Shown here: positions 1-8,322 of the stretch, piece after piece
How the letters are laid out: each line of letters begins with the position of its first letter
Position numbering within the stretch: the first letter of the stretch is position 1
Origin: JALZKA01 sp963753385
Lineage (GTDB): Bacteria > Actinomycetota > Thermoleophilia > Solirubrobacterales > 70-9
Assembly: GCA_963753385.1 (NCBI GenBank)
Contig: CAVWCC010000005.1
Location: 248,001 to 312,000, forward strand
DNA length: 64,000 bases
Direction: 5' to 3'
Notes under the pieces: model-generated
Told to the model about the DNA's origin: nothing
The model's input: only the letters and a program-made list of their open reading frames with translations
The model's database searches: none
Program-made: the position numbers and the translations under genes

Positions 1-662
1 GTCACGGCCTCTCCCGCCGCGGCGCGACGCTCGCGGTCGGGGTCCTGGAGGCGGCTGAGCGCCTCCATCAGGGGCATCGGCGCGTCGGCGTCAGGCAGCT
101 CGACCATCAGGTCGGAGGTCTGCTCGGTGAACAGGCGCTGGAACGCGGAGCGTCCGGTGACCTCGGCCTCGGTGAGGATCCGCTCCTCGGGCTCGGTCAG
201 CTGGTGGGGGCGGTAGCGGCGCGCGGTACGCAGGTGATGCCGGCAGAAGTCGAGCTCCTCGGCGGCGAGCAACTCCTCCGCGCGCTCGTCGTCGAGCTCG
301 TTCCACTCGAGCTCGAAGAAGAGGAGCGAGGTCTCGATCTGCGCCCCCTGCTCGCGGATCCGCTGCAGGAGCGCACCGCGCTCGGGGTCGCGCGTGTCGA
401 CCGAGAACCAGAGCGACGCGTAGCCACCGGCGCGGCCAACGTGCTCGTAGATCCGTTCGAGCTCGCGCATCGCCTCGACCAGTCCGCCGGCGTCGATCTC
501 GGCGACCTTGCCGCGGTGGGCCTCGGCGAACGCCTCCGCCCGCTCAGCCGCCTCGCCCAACAGCTCGAGCGCCCGGTCGGAGCCGCCGCCCTCGACGAGC
601 GGATCGAGGTTCCAGCGGGCCTCGGCGAGCGCCTGGTCGGGAGCTTCGGCCGCAGTGGTCAC
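1..662 (-). CDS. pepF: Oligoendopeptidase F-like M3 metallopeptidase, N-terminal part (cut by window edge)
   Basis: Reading the minus strand from a GTG at 662, the frame stays open for 220 codons to the left edge. The protein opens VTTAAEAPDQALAEARWNLD and continues through an acidic helical region (ASLWFSVDTRDPE, LLFFELEWNEL, FCRHHLRTARRYRPHQ, LTEPEERILTEAEVTG) that matches the N-terminal part of actinobacterial PepF/M3B peptidases, zinc enzymes of the cytosol that cut short peptides. The HExxH zinc site lies outside the window, so activity cannot be judged. No Shine-Dalgarno precedes the GTG. The start is separated by only 20 bp from the divergent gene at 683, so both promoters must overlap. 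The family call rests on recognised sequence similarity; the start codon is an inference. Confidence 0.75.
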   Translation of the reverse strand, partial: MTTAAEAPDQALAEARWNLDPLVEGGGSDRALELLGEAAERAEAFAEAHRGKVAEIDAGGLVEAMRELERIYEHVGRAGGYASLWFSVDTRDPERGALLQRIREQGAQIETSLLFFELEWNELDDERAEELLAAEELDFCRHHLRTARRYRPHQLTEPEERILTEAEVTGRSAFQRLFTEQTSDLMVELPDADAPMPLMEALSRLQDPDRERRAAAGEAV

Positions 663-682
663 CGGTGAGACGATACGAAAGC

Positions 683-2491
683 ATGAACGCCGAGGCGAGA
701 TCCGACTGGCGCGAGCGCTCGGTCTCGGCCGGGGAGGCGGTTGGGGCGGTCCGCCCCGGCGACAAGGTCTTCGTGGGGAGCGCCTGCGCCACGCCCGCGA
801 CATTGGTCGAAGCTCTGGAGGAGCGGACCGTGCCCGGGGTCGAGCTCGTGCACTTCCTGACGAGCCGGATCGGCAGCGGCGATCCGCCTCGGACGAACTA
901 CCGGCATCGGGTCTTCTATGTGGGTACGAACGTCCGCGAGCTGACCGATCCGAGCCAGGTCGAGTACCTGCCACTCTCGCTCGCCGACGTCCCGCGCCTA
1001 TTCGCGAACCGGCAGCTCCCGCTCGACGTCGCGATGGTCCAGGTCGCCCCGCCGGATCCCGACGGGACCTGCAGCCTGGGGATCTCGGTCGACGTGACGC
1101 AGGCGGCGGCGATGGCCGCACGAACCGTGATTGCGGAGGTCAACCCGGCGATGCCGCGGACGGCGGGCGACAGCCGCATCCCGGTCAACCGGATCGCGAG
1201 CTTCGTGCCGGTGGAAAGCCCGGTCGTGGAGTACCTGCACGAGCCCGTCGGCGACGTCGCGGCGCAGATCGCCCGCTACGTCGCGAGGCTGATCGATGAT
1301 CGCTCCACGCTCCAGATCGGCCTGGGACGCGTGCCGAACGAGATGCTCGGCCACCTTACGAACCGGCGCGCGCTCGCGATCCACTCGGACGTGATCACCG
1401 AGCCGGTGGTAGATCTCGTCGCCGCCGGCGTCATCACCGGACCGGTCGCGACCAGCTGGGCGATGGGCTCGCGACGGCTCTACGACCTCGTCGACGACGA
1501 CCCGCGGTTCGCCTTTTTCCCGATCGACTACATCTGCGACCCCGCGATCATCCGCAGCCGCCAGCGCATGGTCTCGGTCACACAGGCCTTCGCCATCGAC
1601 CTCACCGGTCAGGTCTCGACCGAGCAGCTCGACGGCGTGCTCTACGGCGGCGTCTCGACCGGGCCGTCGTTTCACCGCGGCGCGCTCGAATCCGCGGACG
1701 GAACGGCGATCGTCTGCCTCGCCTCGCGGACGCCCGGAGGGCGCTCCGCGGTGACGCCCGAGCTCGGACCCGGCGAGGCGGTCGCGATACCGCGCGCCGA
1801 TGTGCACTGGGTGGTGACCGAGTACGGCACCGCGTACCTATTCGGCCGCTCGTTGTCGGAGCGCGCCGTCGCGCTGATCGACGTCGCCCACCCGGACTTC
1901 CGCGACGAGCTGCTGGAGGCCGCCGTCACGAACGGCCTGGTGGACCCCAAGCAGCGACTTCGCAGCCGCACCGCCTATCCGGTGGCCGAGGTTCGTGAGC
2001 GACGGCTTCGCGACGGGCGCGAGGTCCAGGTTCGGCCGACCCGCACGAGCGACGCCGCCGCGATGCAGGAGCTCTTCTACAGGCTCGGCGAGGGAGACGT
2101 CCGCACCCGGTTCTTCCAGAAGCTCACGTCGCTGACCGATGCGGCTGCCCAGCACCTCTGCAGCGTGGACTACGAGGAGGAGATGGCGTTCGCAGCGGTC
2201 GTCGGACCCTCGGCCCGCGAGCGCATCGTCGCCGCCAGCACCTACTTCCTCAACCCGGCGACCGGCCTCGCCGAGGTGGCATACCTGGTCGATCCCGAGT
2301 GGCAGGGCGCGGGGCTCGGGACGACCATGCACGCTCTCCTCGTCGACTACGCCCGCGAGCACGGCGCCCAGGGCCTCACCGCGGACGTGCTCACCGGCAA
2401 CTCCCCCATGCTCCGCGTCTTCGAGCGCGGCGACCACTCGTACGACGCGGAGACGGACGCGGACGTCACCGAGGTGACGATGCGCTTCTAA
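683..2491 (+). CDS. Acetyl-CoA hydrolase/transferase-family protein fused to a C-terminal GNAT acetyltransferase domain
   Basis: 602 aa from ATG 683 (an in-frame GTG at 665 would add six residues). Residues about 10-425 are a class I CoA-transferase of the 4-hydroxybutyrate CoA-transferase/acetyl-CoA hydrolase type: GDKVFVGSACATPATLVEAL near the N-terminus, QIGLGRVPNEML, IHSDVITEPVVDLVAAGVITG, and TEYGTAYLFGRSLSERAVALI. Residues about 440-602 are a GNAT domain (VRPTRTSDAAAMQELF, then VDPEWQGAGLGTTM, the acetyl-CoA-binding motif A). Such fusions are known in bacteria; the acyl substrate cannot be told. Where many family members carry the catalytic Glu in an H-(S/T)-E context, this protein reads HSD, with a Glu four residues later, so the nucleophile is uncertain. 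The stop codon overlaps that of the convergent gene (CTAA, 2488-2491). Confidence 0.85.
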   Translation: MNAEARSDWRERSVSAGEAVGAVRPGDKVFVGSACATPATLVEALEERTVPGVELVHFLTSRIGSGDPPRTNYRHRVFYVGTNVRELTDPSQVEYLPLSLADVPRLFANRQLPLDVAMVQVAPPDPDGTCSLGISVDVTQAAAMAARTVIAEVNPAMPRTAGDSRIPVNRIASFVPVESPVVEYLHEPVGDVAAQIARYVARLIDDRSTLQIGLGRVPNEMLGHLTNRRALAIHSDVITEPVVDLVAAGVITGPVATSWAMGSRRLYDLVDDDPRFAFFPIDYICDPAIIRSRQRMVSVTQAFAIDLTGQVSTEQLDGVLYGGVSTGPSFHRGALESADGTAIVCLASRTPGGRSAVTPELGPGEAVAIPRADVHWVVTEYGTAYLFGRSLSERAVALIDVAHPDFRDELLEAAVTNGLVDPKQRLRSRTAYPVAEVRERRLRDGREVQVRPTRTSDAAAMQELFYRLGEGDVRTRFFQKLTSLTDAAAQHLCSVDYEEEMAFAAVVGPSARERIVAASTYFLNPATGLAEVAYLVDPEWQGAGLGTTMHALLVDYAREHGAQGLTADVLTGNSPMLRVFERGDHSYDAETDADVTEVTMRF

Positions 2492-3444
2492 GCGGGCTGC
2501 CAGCGGCGCGGCTCGGAGCCGTCGAGCTCTTCGAGCTCCCCGGCGAGCGTCAGGTGATCAAGGTAGGCGAGCGCGATCTGGAGGCCCCATGCCCCGGTCG
2601 CCGCGTTCAGGTTCTCGCGCCCGATGAGGTCGGGGACGACCTGGAACGCGGTCTTCGGCTCGCCGGTGACCGCGCCGCGCACCCGCTCCAGGTGCTCGCT
2701 CACCTCGGCGCGGAAGGCCCGGACCTTGCCGGGAACCTCGCGGAAGGGCCGGCCGTGCCCCGCCAGGCAGAGCGTGGTCTCGAGCCCCTCGACGCGGTCG
2801 AGGCTGGATAGGAACTCACCGACGGGGTCGGGGGTGTGCCCGTGGTCGAAGAACAGCGTCACGCGGCCGAGCAGGTGGTCGCCGGAGAGCATCAGGCCGC
2901 TGTCGGGCTGGTGGAGGACGACGTGCGAGGGCGCGTGGCCAGGGGTCTCGTGCACCTGCCACCGGCCGAGGTCGGTCTCGAACTCGGCCCCGGGGACCAG
3001 GTCGCGGTCCGGTGGGACGGTGCGGGCGATCCCGGTGCCCTGGCCGCGGCGCGCCTCCTTGTAGCGCTCGAGCGCGGCCGGCGGCACGCCGCTCTGGCGC
3101 GCGACCTCGATCCGCCGCTCGAGCGCCGCATCCGGGTCCTCGGCGAGCCCGCGGACGTGACCCCAGGCGGGGTGCATCCACAGCTCGCACCCGGCCTCGT
3201 CGATGATCGGGCCGGCCAGGCCGTAGTGGTCCGAGTGGGCGTGCGTGCAGACCAGCAGGCTGACGTCGCTGAGCTCCAGCCCGACCTGCGCCAGCGCGAA
3301 TGAGAGCTGCCGCGTGCCGTCCGCGTCGGCGTAGCCGGTATCCACGAGGACGATGCCGTCGCCCGCCCGCAGCGCCCAGGCGTTGCAGTGCGGGACGCCC
3401 GGCCAGGGCAGCGGCAGCCGCAGCCGCCAGACGCCGGGTAGCAC
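2488..3444 (-). CDS. MBL-fold metallohydrolase
   Basis: 318 aa, GTG start at 3444. A metallo-beta-lactamase-fold hydrolase: the metal-binding signature THAHSDHYG (H-x-H-x-D-H) lies at about residues 67-75, preceded by the characteristic strand IVLVDTGYAD. Further ligands follow in the expected order: TPGHAPSHVVLH (third His), SGDHLLG (bridging Asp), and a late CLAGHGRPF. The C-terminal part (REVPGKVRAFRAEVSEHLERV...) resembles the helical tail of the glyoxalase-II-like / LACTB2-like group, which also carries a short winged-helix-type C-terminus. Likely a binuclear zinc hydrolase of a thioester or ester in the cytosol; substrate unknown. It ends tail-to-tail with the CoA-transferase gene, sharing four bases, and lies 20 bp downstream of the minus-strand gene at 3465-3965, so the two may be co-transcribed. 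Confidence 0.85.
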   Translation of the reverse strand: MLPGVWRLRLPLPWPGVPHCNAWALRAGDGIVLVDTGYADADGTRQLSFALAQVGLELSDVSLLVCTHAHSDHYGLAGPIIDEAGCELWMHPAWGHVRGLAEDPDAALERRIEVARQSGVPPAALERYKEARRGQGTGIARTVPPDRDLVPGAEFETDLGRWQVHETPGHAPSHVVLHQPDSGLMLSGDHLLGRVTLFFDHGHTPDPVGEFLSSLDRVEGLETTLCLAGHGRPFREVPGKVRAFRAEVSEHLERVRGAVTGEPKTAFQVVPDLIGRENLNAATGAWGLQIALAYLDHLTLAGELEELDGSEPRRWQPA

Positions 3445-3464
3445 CCGCTCGCCGCGACCGACGC

Positions 3465-3965
3465 TTACTCTCCCCCGCCTCCTCCGCCGCCCGAGTCACC
3501 GTCGCTGGAGTCGCCGCCGCCCGAGTCGCCGCCGCCCGAGTCGCCGCCGGAGAAGCCCGAGTCGGCAGAGCCCGAACCGCCGTCGGAGCCCTCGATCGTG
3601 ATCCCGCCCGATCCGTTGCCGAGCTGGCTGACGTCGATCCCGGCGTCCTCGAGCGCCTGCATGATCTGCTCCTGGAGGCCGGGGACGTCGCCGGCGTTGA
3701 TCTGGGCCCCTGGGGCCGCGTCCGGGTCGATGCCGTGCTGCTGCAGGGCGCCGAGGATCTCGTCGCGAAGCCCCGAGCCGCGAAGGTCGATCACCTGGCT
3801 CTCGCCCTGGGTGACCTGGAAGTTCCCGCTCTGGAACGCCTGGCCGACGGGCTGGCCGATCGGCTTGCCGTCACCCTTCAGCTGCCGCGTCAGCGGCTCC
3901 GAGGTACCGCCGGGGATCGCGCTCTCGCGGTCGCGCCGGCGCTTGAAGAAGTCGAAGAGCCCCAT
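3465..3965 (-). CDS. Hypothetical protein with Ser/Gly/Asp-rich C-terminal tail
   Basis: 166 aa from ATG 3965 (MGLFDFFKRRRDRESAIPGG). I do not recognise the family. A short amphipathic N-terminus (GLFDFFKRRRDR) is followed by a compact, probably folded region of about 90 residues with repeated helix-like segments (LRDEILGALQQHGIDPDA, LQEQIMQALEDAGIDVSQL), which look like two copies of a similar motif. The last 45 residues are low-complexity Gly/Ser/Asp with a repeated SGGGDSGGGD pattern and are presumably disordered. No signal peptide or membrane segment. The frame runs on upstream of 3965 but would then overlap the divergent acyltransferase gene, so the ATG at 3965 is preferred. Divergent from WS/DGAT with 43 bp between starts. 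Confidence 0.6.
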   Translation of the reverse strand: MGLFDFFKRRRDRESAIPGGTSEPLTRQLKGDGKPIGQPVGQAFQSGNFQVTQGESQVIDLRGSGLRDEILGALQQHGIDPDAAPGAQINAGDVPGLQEQIMQALEDAGIDVSQLGNGSGGITIEGSDGGSGSADSGFSGGDSGGGDSGGGDSSDGDSGGGGGGGE

Positions 3966-3991
3966 CCGCACGGAATCGTAACCCCGCCGGA

Positions 3992-3997
3992 TAGATT
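3992..3997 (+). promoter_or_regulatory. Putative -10 box (TAGATT) of the WS/DGAT gene
   Basis: TAGATT fits the TAnnnT -10 pattern and lies 11 nt before the ATG at 4009. There is no Shine-Dalgarno in the gap, so the transcript would be leaderless or nearly so. The same arrangement recurs in the window (for example before 9641, 19713, 51390). Inference only; no clear -35. Confidence 0.35.
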
Positions 3998-4008
3998 CGC
4001 GGGCGCCG

Positions 4009-5448
4009 ATGGCCGAGAACAAGTCCGCCAGCCGCCCGCCCGACCGCCTCTCACCATCGGACATGTCCTCGCTGCTCGCCGAGCGCGGCCCCATTCACGT
4101 CAACGTCGGGGCGACGCTCGTCGTGCAGGGCAAGCCGCCCGCCTTCGAGGACCTCGTCGCACACGTCCAGCGCCGGCTCAACCTCGTGCCGCGCTTCCGC
4201 CAGCGCGTCACTCGGACCCCGCTGGGCCTCGACAACCCGGTCTGGGCGGACGACCCGCGCTTCGACATCCGCTGGCACGTCCGGCGCGCCGCGCTCCCGA
4301 AGCCGGGGACGATGGCCGAGCTGCGGGAGCTCGCCGGGCAGGTCTTCTCGCAGCCGCTCGACTTCGAGCGCCCGCTCTGGCAGCTGTATCTAGTGGAGGG
4401 GCTCGAGGGCCGCCGGCACGCGTACATCAACAAGACCCATCACGCCCTGGTCGACGGCGTCTCGGCGGTGGACGTCGGCACGATCATCCTCGACCCCTCG
4501 AAGGACGGGTCCGAGGTCAAGGTCGACGACGAGCCCTGGGAGCCGGACCAGCCGAGCCAGGCGATGCTGCTGGTCCGCGGGGCCTCGGAACGAATCGCGC
4601 GGCCGCTTCGCACCGCCCGCAAGGCGACGCGAACGGCGGTGACGATGCCCCGCGGCACGGCGCGCAACGTGATGCAGACGGCCGAGGCGTTCGCCGGGCT
4701 CGCCGCCGGCGGCCCGAAGGCGCCGCAGACCTTCCTGAACGCCGAGATCGGCCGCGACCGGCGGGTGGCGTTCGTCCAGACCGAGCTCGAGCTGCTCAAG
4801 GGAGCGCGGGGCGGGACCGAGGCCACCGTGAACGACCTGATCCTGGCCGGGGCGGCGGGCGGCCTGCGGCGCTTCTTCGTCCGTCACCACCGGAAGCTGC
4901 CCGAGCACATCGTCGCGCTCGTGCCGATGAGCGTCCGCCGCGAGGACGAGCGCAACGAGCTCGGCAACCGGGTCGCGACGCTGATGGTCGCGCTGCCGAT
5001 CGCCGAGCCGGACGCCGCCGCGCGGCTCGCGGCGATCCACGCCGAGACCCATCGGCTCAAGTCCTCGAAGCAGGCGCAGGCGGCGTCGCTGGTGATCGAG
5101 GCGACCGGGTGGACGCCGCCCACGATCAATCGGGTGCTCGCCGGCGCCATCGCCCGGCCGCTCAACTGGAACCTGGTCGTCTCGAACGTCCCGGGCCCGC
5201 AGCTGCCGTTCTACCTACTCGGGCGCCAGATCGAGGCGATCTACCCGTTCGTGCCGCTGTCCCCGCAGGGGCACGCGCTCGCGATCGGCATCGTCTCCTA
5301 CAACGGCGGCGTGTTCTTCGGGATCTCGGGCGACCGCGACGTGATGGCCGACATCGATGCGCTCGCCGTCGACGTGTCGCTCGCGGTCGACGAGCTCATC
5401 CGCGCGGCGGGCATCGAGGCGAAGAAGACCGCATACCCCGCCGCGTAG
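4009..5448 (+). CDS. Wax ester synthase / diacylglycerol O-acyltransferase (WS/DGAT)
   Basis: 479 aa, the usual length of the bifunctional WS/DGAT family, which joins acyl-CoA to a fatty alcohol or diacylglycerol to make wax esters or triacylglycerol. The active-site motif HHALVDG (HHxxxDG) is at about residues 144-150, within YINKTHHALVDGVSAVDV. Other family landmarks: an opening block MSSLLAERGPIHVNVGATLVV, PRFRQRV, NDLILAGAAGGLRRFF, VPMSVRREDERNELGNRV, and the C-terminal NLVVSNVPGPQLPFYLLGR block. No signal peptide. The presence of a fatty acyl-CoA reductase at 59977-61977 in the same window would supply alcohol for wax esters, although the two genes are 55 kb apart and a link is inference. 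Confidence 0.92.
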   Translation: MAENKSASRPPDRLSPSDMSSLLAERGPIHVNVGATLVVQGKPPAFEDLVAHVQRRLNLVPRFRQRVTRTPLGLDNPVWADDPRFDIRWHVRRAALPKPGTMAELRELAGQVFSQPLDFERPLWQLYLVEGLEGRRHAYINKTHHALVDGVSAVDVGTIILDPSKDGSEVKVDDEPWEPDQPSQAMLLVRGASERIARPLRTARKATRTAVTMPRGTARNVMQTAEAFAGLAAGGPKAPQTFLNAEIGRDRRVAFVQTELELLKGARGGTEATVNDLILAGAAGGLRRFFVRHHRKLPEHIVALVPMSVRREDERNELGNRVATLMVALPIAEPDAAARLAAIHAETHRLKSSKQAQAASLVIEATGWTPPTINRVLAGAIARPLNWNLVVSNVPGPQLPFYLLGRQIEAIYPFVPLSPQGHALAIGIVSYNGGVFFGISGDRDVMADIDALAVDVSLAVDELIRAAGIEAKKTAYPAA

Positions 5449-5523
5449 TCCGGCGCCACGCTAAAGGCGTTCGTCAAGGACACCTGGCGCGCTAGCGCGA
5501 GCTAGCAGCCCGCTGACCGGTCG

Positions 5524-6327
5524 CTACTGCTGGATCGTCACCGGCGTCCCGGGCGGCAGGCGGTCGACCAACTCGGAGACGTTGTCGTCCTCGGCGCGGA
5601 CGCACCCAGTCGAGATCGGGGCGCCCAAGGTGCCCGAGGTGCCGTGGATCGCGATCCGATCGCCCCCGAGCCAGCCGGAGGGCAGGCGCGTCTGGCGGGC
5701 GGTCAGCGCAACCGCGCAGCAACCGTACGCCGGGTTGAGGCCGCCGCGGAAGGTGTCGGTCACGGCGAACTCGCCGGTCGGCGTGGGTGCCTCCGGCCTC
5801 CCGATCGAGACCGAGAAGGTGCGGATCGGCTTATGTCGCCGGAGCAGCGTCGCCTGGTAGTCGGAGAGGTCGACCTCGACCTCGTAGAAGACGGTGTAGG
5901 CGCGCAGCTCGCGCGGGTCGAGGCGGATCCATGCAAGCCGCCCGTTCTCGAAGTGGGGGGTCGGGACGCCGGCCCAGCCGTCACGCTGGCGCTGCACGGC
6001 GAACGCGGTCGGCGAGCCGAACTCGGTCTCGTCCTTGACGGTCTTGATCACAGAGCCGCCCGGCTCGTCGTAGAGGTCGACCCGGCCATCGCGGCGGACC
6101 TGGACGAGCGGGTTGCCCGCGTCGGGCAGGAGCAGCGGATCGGTCGACCCGGCCTGCGATCCGGTTGCGCCCTCGAGGCTGTCGTCCTCGCCGGCGGCCT
6201 CCGGCGAGCGGTCCTCCTGGACCACGATGACGTTCGGCGTCGCGGGAACCTCGTCGTCGCCGCAGCCGACCACAAGCGGCACAGCCAGCGCCGCCCCTGC
6301 AATCACCGCCATCCGAGCTCGGAGCAT
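5524..6327 (-). CDS. L,D-transpeptidase (YkuD) lipoprotein
   Basis: 267 aa from ATG 6327 (MLRARMAVIAGAALAVPLVVGCGDD). The N-terminus is a lipoprotein signal: basic residues, a hydrophobic core and a lipobox ending in VVGC, so the protein should be anchored outside the membrane. An acidic Ser/Pro-poor linker follows, then an all-beta region (LYDEPGGSVIKTVKDETEFGSP) and the YkuD catalytic domain. Its motif HGTSGTLGAPISTGCVR contains the catalytic His and Cys (Cys about residue 239) of L,D-transpeptidases, which form 3-3 peptidoglycan crosslinks or attach proteins to peptidoglycan. GGAGGG ends right at the ATG, an unusually short spacing, and an in-frame TTG lies four codons upstream, so the start may differ slightly. 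Monocistronic between a convergent WS/DGAT gene and a FAD oxidase. Confidence 0.9.
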   Translation of the reverse strand: MLRARMAVIAGAALAVPLVVGCGDDEVPATPNVIVVQEDRSPEAAGEDDSLEGATGSQAGSTDPLLLPDAGNPLVQVRRDGRVDLYDEPGGSVIKTVKDETEFGSPTAFAVQRQRDGWAGVPTPHFENGRLAWIRLDPRELRAYTVFYEVEVDLSDYQATLLRRHKPIRTFSVSIGRPEAPTPTGEFAVTDTFRGGLNPAYGCCAVALTARQTRLPSGWLGGDRIAIHGTSGTLGAPISTGCVRAEDDNVSELVDRLPPGTPVTIQQ

Positions 6328-6364
6328 CCCTCCGTTCAAGGTAGCTGACCGCGCAGGCCGGTCC

Positions 6365-7741
6365 TCAGGCAGGTGGGATGTTCTGGTTGAGCCGGAAGAC
6401 GTTCTCCGGATCGTAGGTTCGCTTGAGCGCCTTCAACCGGTCGTACTTCCCGGCTCCGTACGCCTGCTGGATGCGCTCTTCTCCCTCGTCCATGAGGAAG
6501 TTCACGTAGACGCTGGTGTGGTGCGGCTCGAGCGCACTCCAATAGGCGCGGGCCCACTCGCGCTCGGCATCGAAGCCCTCAGCGGTCTGGCTGTTGCCGT
6601 TGATGTTGAACGTGAATCCGACGCCGCGCCCGTTGAACGCGGTCGCGGCCTCGTCGACTCGCGGGACAGCGCCTCCCATCTGCCAGAGGGCGACGCTGGT
6701 AATCGGCGAGATGATCCGCTGTCCGTAGTCGACCATTACGTCGATCACGTCGTCGGAAAGCTCGGCGATGTCGCAGGCGCGGAAGTAGTAGTGCCAGCCG
6801 TGCCGGAAGGCGGCGTCGAAGGTCTCCTGATGGGTCAGATAGGGCTTCGGCTCACAGAAGTCGAGCACCGGCGAACCGAACGCCCTCAGCGGGCGCAGAA
6901 CCTCCTCACCCTCCTCGAGCGGCCCCGCGTAGCAGCAGGCGACCACGATGACGTGCTGTCCGCGGAGGTCGGGCGGTACGAACTCGACCGCTGGCGCGCG
7001 GCGCGTAATCAGGATCGTCATCAGCTCGTCCGGCGCCTCGGCGATCCACTCGCGGTAGAAGCGCAGGAGAGCCGGCGCCTCCGCCATTCGCCAGAAGATC
7101 GGCCCCGCGAGGACGGTCGGGCCGACCGGATGTAGCTGGAACTCGAACTCCGTGGCGATCCCGAAGTTGCCGCCGCCGCCACGCACGCCCCAAAAGAGCT
7201 CGGCGTTCTCCGTCTCGCTCGCGGTGACGGGCTCGCCCGCAGCAGTGACCAGGTCCACGGATCGCAGCTGGTCGATCGTCAGCCCATGTTTTCGATGCAG
7301 CCAGCCGATGCCACCGCCGAGCGTCAGGCCCGCGACGCCGGTGTGGCTCACGAATCCTCCGGTGGTCGCGAGCCCGAACTCCTGGGTTTCGCGGTCGAGC
7401 TCGCCCCAGAGCAGGCCGGCCTGCGCTTTCGCCGTCCGTGTGTCCGGGTCGACGCTGATCCGCTTCATCGGACCGAGGTCGATAACGATGCCGTCGTCGC
7501 AGGCGGAGTGACCCGGAAAGCTGTGGCCTCCACCTCGAACGGCGACCGGCAGGTCGGTGCCCACCGCGAACTTGACCGCGGCGACAACGTCAGCCTCGCC
7601 GTGACACCGGGCGATGAGCGCCGGATGCCGGTCGATGGACCCGTTCCAGACTCGGCGGCGCTCGTCGTATTCCGGGTCGCCGGGCCTGACAAGTTCGCCC
7701 CCGAACGACGCGTTGAGCTCGTCCAACGCGGTTGCATCCAT
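6365..7741 (-). CDS. FAD-linked oxidoreductase, berberine-bridge-enzyme-like
   Basis: 458 aa from ATG 7741. PCMH-type FAD-binding domain at about residues 40-210: PVAVRGGGHSFPGHS, in which His73 is the expected 8-alpha covalent FAD ligand, then TAKAQAGLLWGELDRETQEFGLATTGG and LTLGGGIGWLHRKHGLTIDQL. The C-terminal BBE module ends YGAGKYDRLKALKRTYDPENVFRLNQNIPP, typical of the family. Bicovalent members carry a Cys shortly before the LxxGGG block; here the stretch reads SHTGVAGLTLGGG with no Cys, so FAD is probably attached through His only. Such enzymes oxidise sugars, alcohols or secondary metabolites with O2; the substrate is not evident. No signal peptide. A TTG 13 codons upstream would be an alternative start. 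The gene starts about 50 bp from the tRNA-Ser gene. Confidence 0.85.
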   Translation of the reverse strand: MDATALDELNASFGGELVRPGDPEYDERRRVWNGSIDRHPALIARCHGEADVVAAVKFAVGTDLPVAVRGGGHSFPGHSACDDGIVIDLGPMKRISVDPDTRTAKAQAGLLWGELDRETQEFGLATTGGFVSHTGVAGLTLGGGIGWLHRKHGLTIDQLRSVDLVTAAGEPVTASETENAELFWGVRGGGGNFGIATEFEFQLHPVGPTVLAGPIFWRMAEAPALLRFYREWIAEAPDELMTILITRRAPAVEFVPPDLRGQHVIVVACCYAGPLEEGEEVLRPLRAFGSPVLDFCEPKPYLTHQETFDAAFRHGWHYYFRACDIAELSDDVIDVMVDYGQRIISPITSVALWQMGGAVPRVDEAATAFNGRGVGFTFNINGNSQTAEGFDAEREWARAYWSALEPHHTSVYVNFLMDEGEERIQQAYGAGKYDRLKALKRTYDPENVFRLNQNIPPA

Positions 7742-7794
7742 CGCGAGAACGAAGCTCGCACACGCGAAGCCCCCTGTCAACGACCGGCGCTCAG

Positions 7795-7883
7795 CGGAGA
7801 GGGAGGGATTCGAACCCTCGAGAGAGCTTGCGCCCCCTACTCGCTTAGCAGGCGAGTGCCTTCAGCCACTCGGCCACCTCTCC
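7795..7883 (-). tRNA. tRNA-Ser (anticodon GCT)
   Basis: Minus-strand class II tRNA of 89 nt. Acceptor stem GGAGAGG pairs with CCTCTCC; D arm TGGCCGAGTGGCTGAAGGC; anticodon arm CTCGC-CTGCTAA-GCGAG with anticodon GCT; a long variable arm, the hallmark of tRNA-Ser; T arm GAGGG-TTCGAAT-CCCTC. Discriminator G. The CCA end is not encoded. Confidence 0.95.
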
Positions 7884-7916
7884 GGGGACAGGCCCCGATT
7901 CTAGGTGGCCGAGTCC

Positions 7917-8246
7917 CTACGCAACCGCCTCTGCGTCGAGCTTGACCGTGTCGGTTGGGTACGCGTCCTCGATTGAGACGACGAATACGAAGTAGCGCTC
8001 TCCTCCGTGCTTGGAGATGGTGTCTGTGACCGTCGACGCGTGCTCGTCGCCGACGATGCATTCGAGCCTCGCCTTCGGCCGCAGGTGCCGTTCAACCGCG
8101 ATGCCGCGGTAGGTCCCGGTCACGGTCGGCTCGGGGACGGAGCCGCTCGCCTCCAGGACTGACAGGGAGAGGAAGCCCAATTCGAGCAGTTCCTCGCGGA
8201 TCGGTTCGACCACGTCGCGTTCGACGTAGGCAACGACCAATTTCAT
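7917..8246 (-). CDS. PII-like (GlnB-fold) regulatory protein
   Basis: 109 aa from ATG 8246, with a good Shine-Dalgarno (AGGAGG about 8 nt upstream). The sequence follows the PII ferredoxin-like trimer fold: MKLVVAYVERDVVEPIREELLELGF (PII proteins open with a MKLI-x-A-I-I-K-P-type strand), a T-loop region with GTYRGIAVERHLRPKARLE (PII signature Y-(R/K)-G...PK-x-x-x-E, Tyr46 in the position of the T-loop tyrosine region), and ERYFVFVVSIEDAYPTDTV at the C-terminus. Canonical GlnB/GlnK features are incomplete: the second T-loop tyrosine and the GDGK-type nucleotide loop are absent (GDEHA instead). It is not next to amtB or glnA, so it is more likely a PII-like sensor of unknown ligand than the main nitrogen regulator. 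Divergent from the PLP enzyme at 8361. Confidence 0.7.
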   Translation of the reverse strand: MKLVVAYVERDVVEPIREELLELGFLSLSVLEASGSVPEPTVTGTYRGIAVERHLRPKARLECIVGDEHASTVTDTISKHGGERYFVFVVSIEDAYPTDTVKLDAEAVA

Positions 8247-8306
8247 ACGGAATCCTCCTGAGCTAGGTTGGATCCGGAACCCTCTGTGAACGCTGCGCGC
8301 GAGTCT

Positions 8307-8322
8307 TTGGACGAGCGTCCAA
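8307..8322. promoter_or_regulatory. Perfect palindrome, probable operator in a divergent promoter
   Basis: TTGGACG-AG-CGTCCAA: two perfect 7-bp arms around a 2-bp centre, the size and symmetry of a TetR-family operator. It lies between the divergent starts at 8246 and 8361, 38 bp before the latter. No TetR gene is adjacent. Role inferred. Confidence 0.5.

Noticed and set aside
3300..5495. Plus-strand open frame of 731 codons over the MBL and WS/DGAT genes
   Set aside because: Arg/Pro/Ala-rich low-complexity translation; the WS/DGAT frame carries the real motifs.
5491..5506. GCTAGC-GCGA-GCTAGC as terminator between WS/DGAT and L,D-transpeptidase genes
   Set aside because: Six-bp stem with no U-tract and self-palindromic arms; too weak to call.
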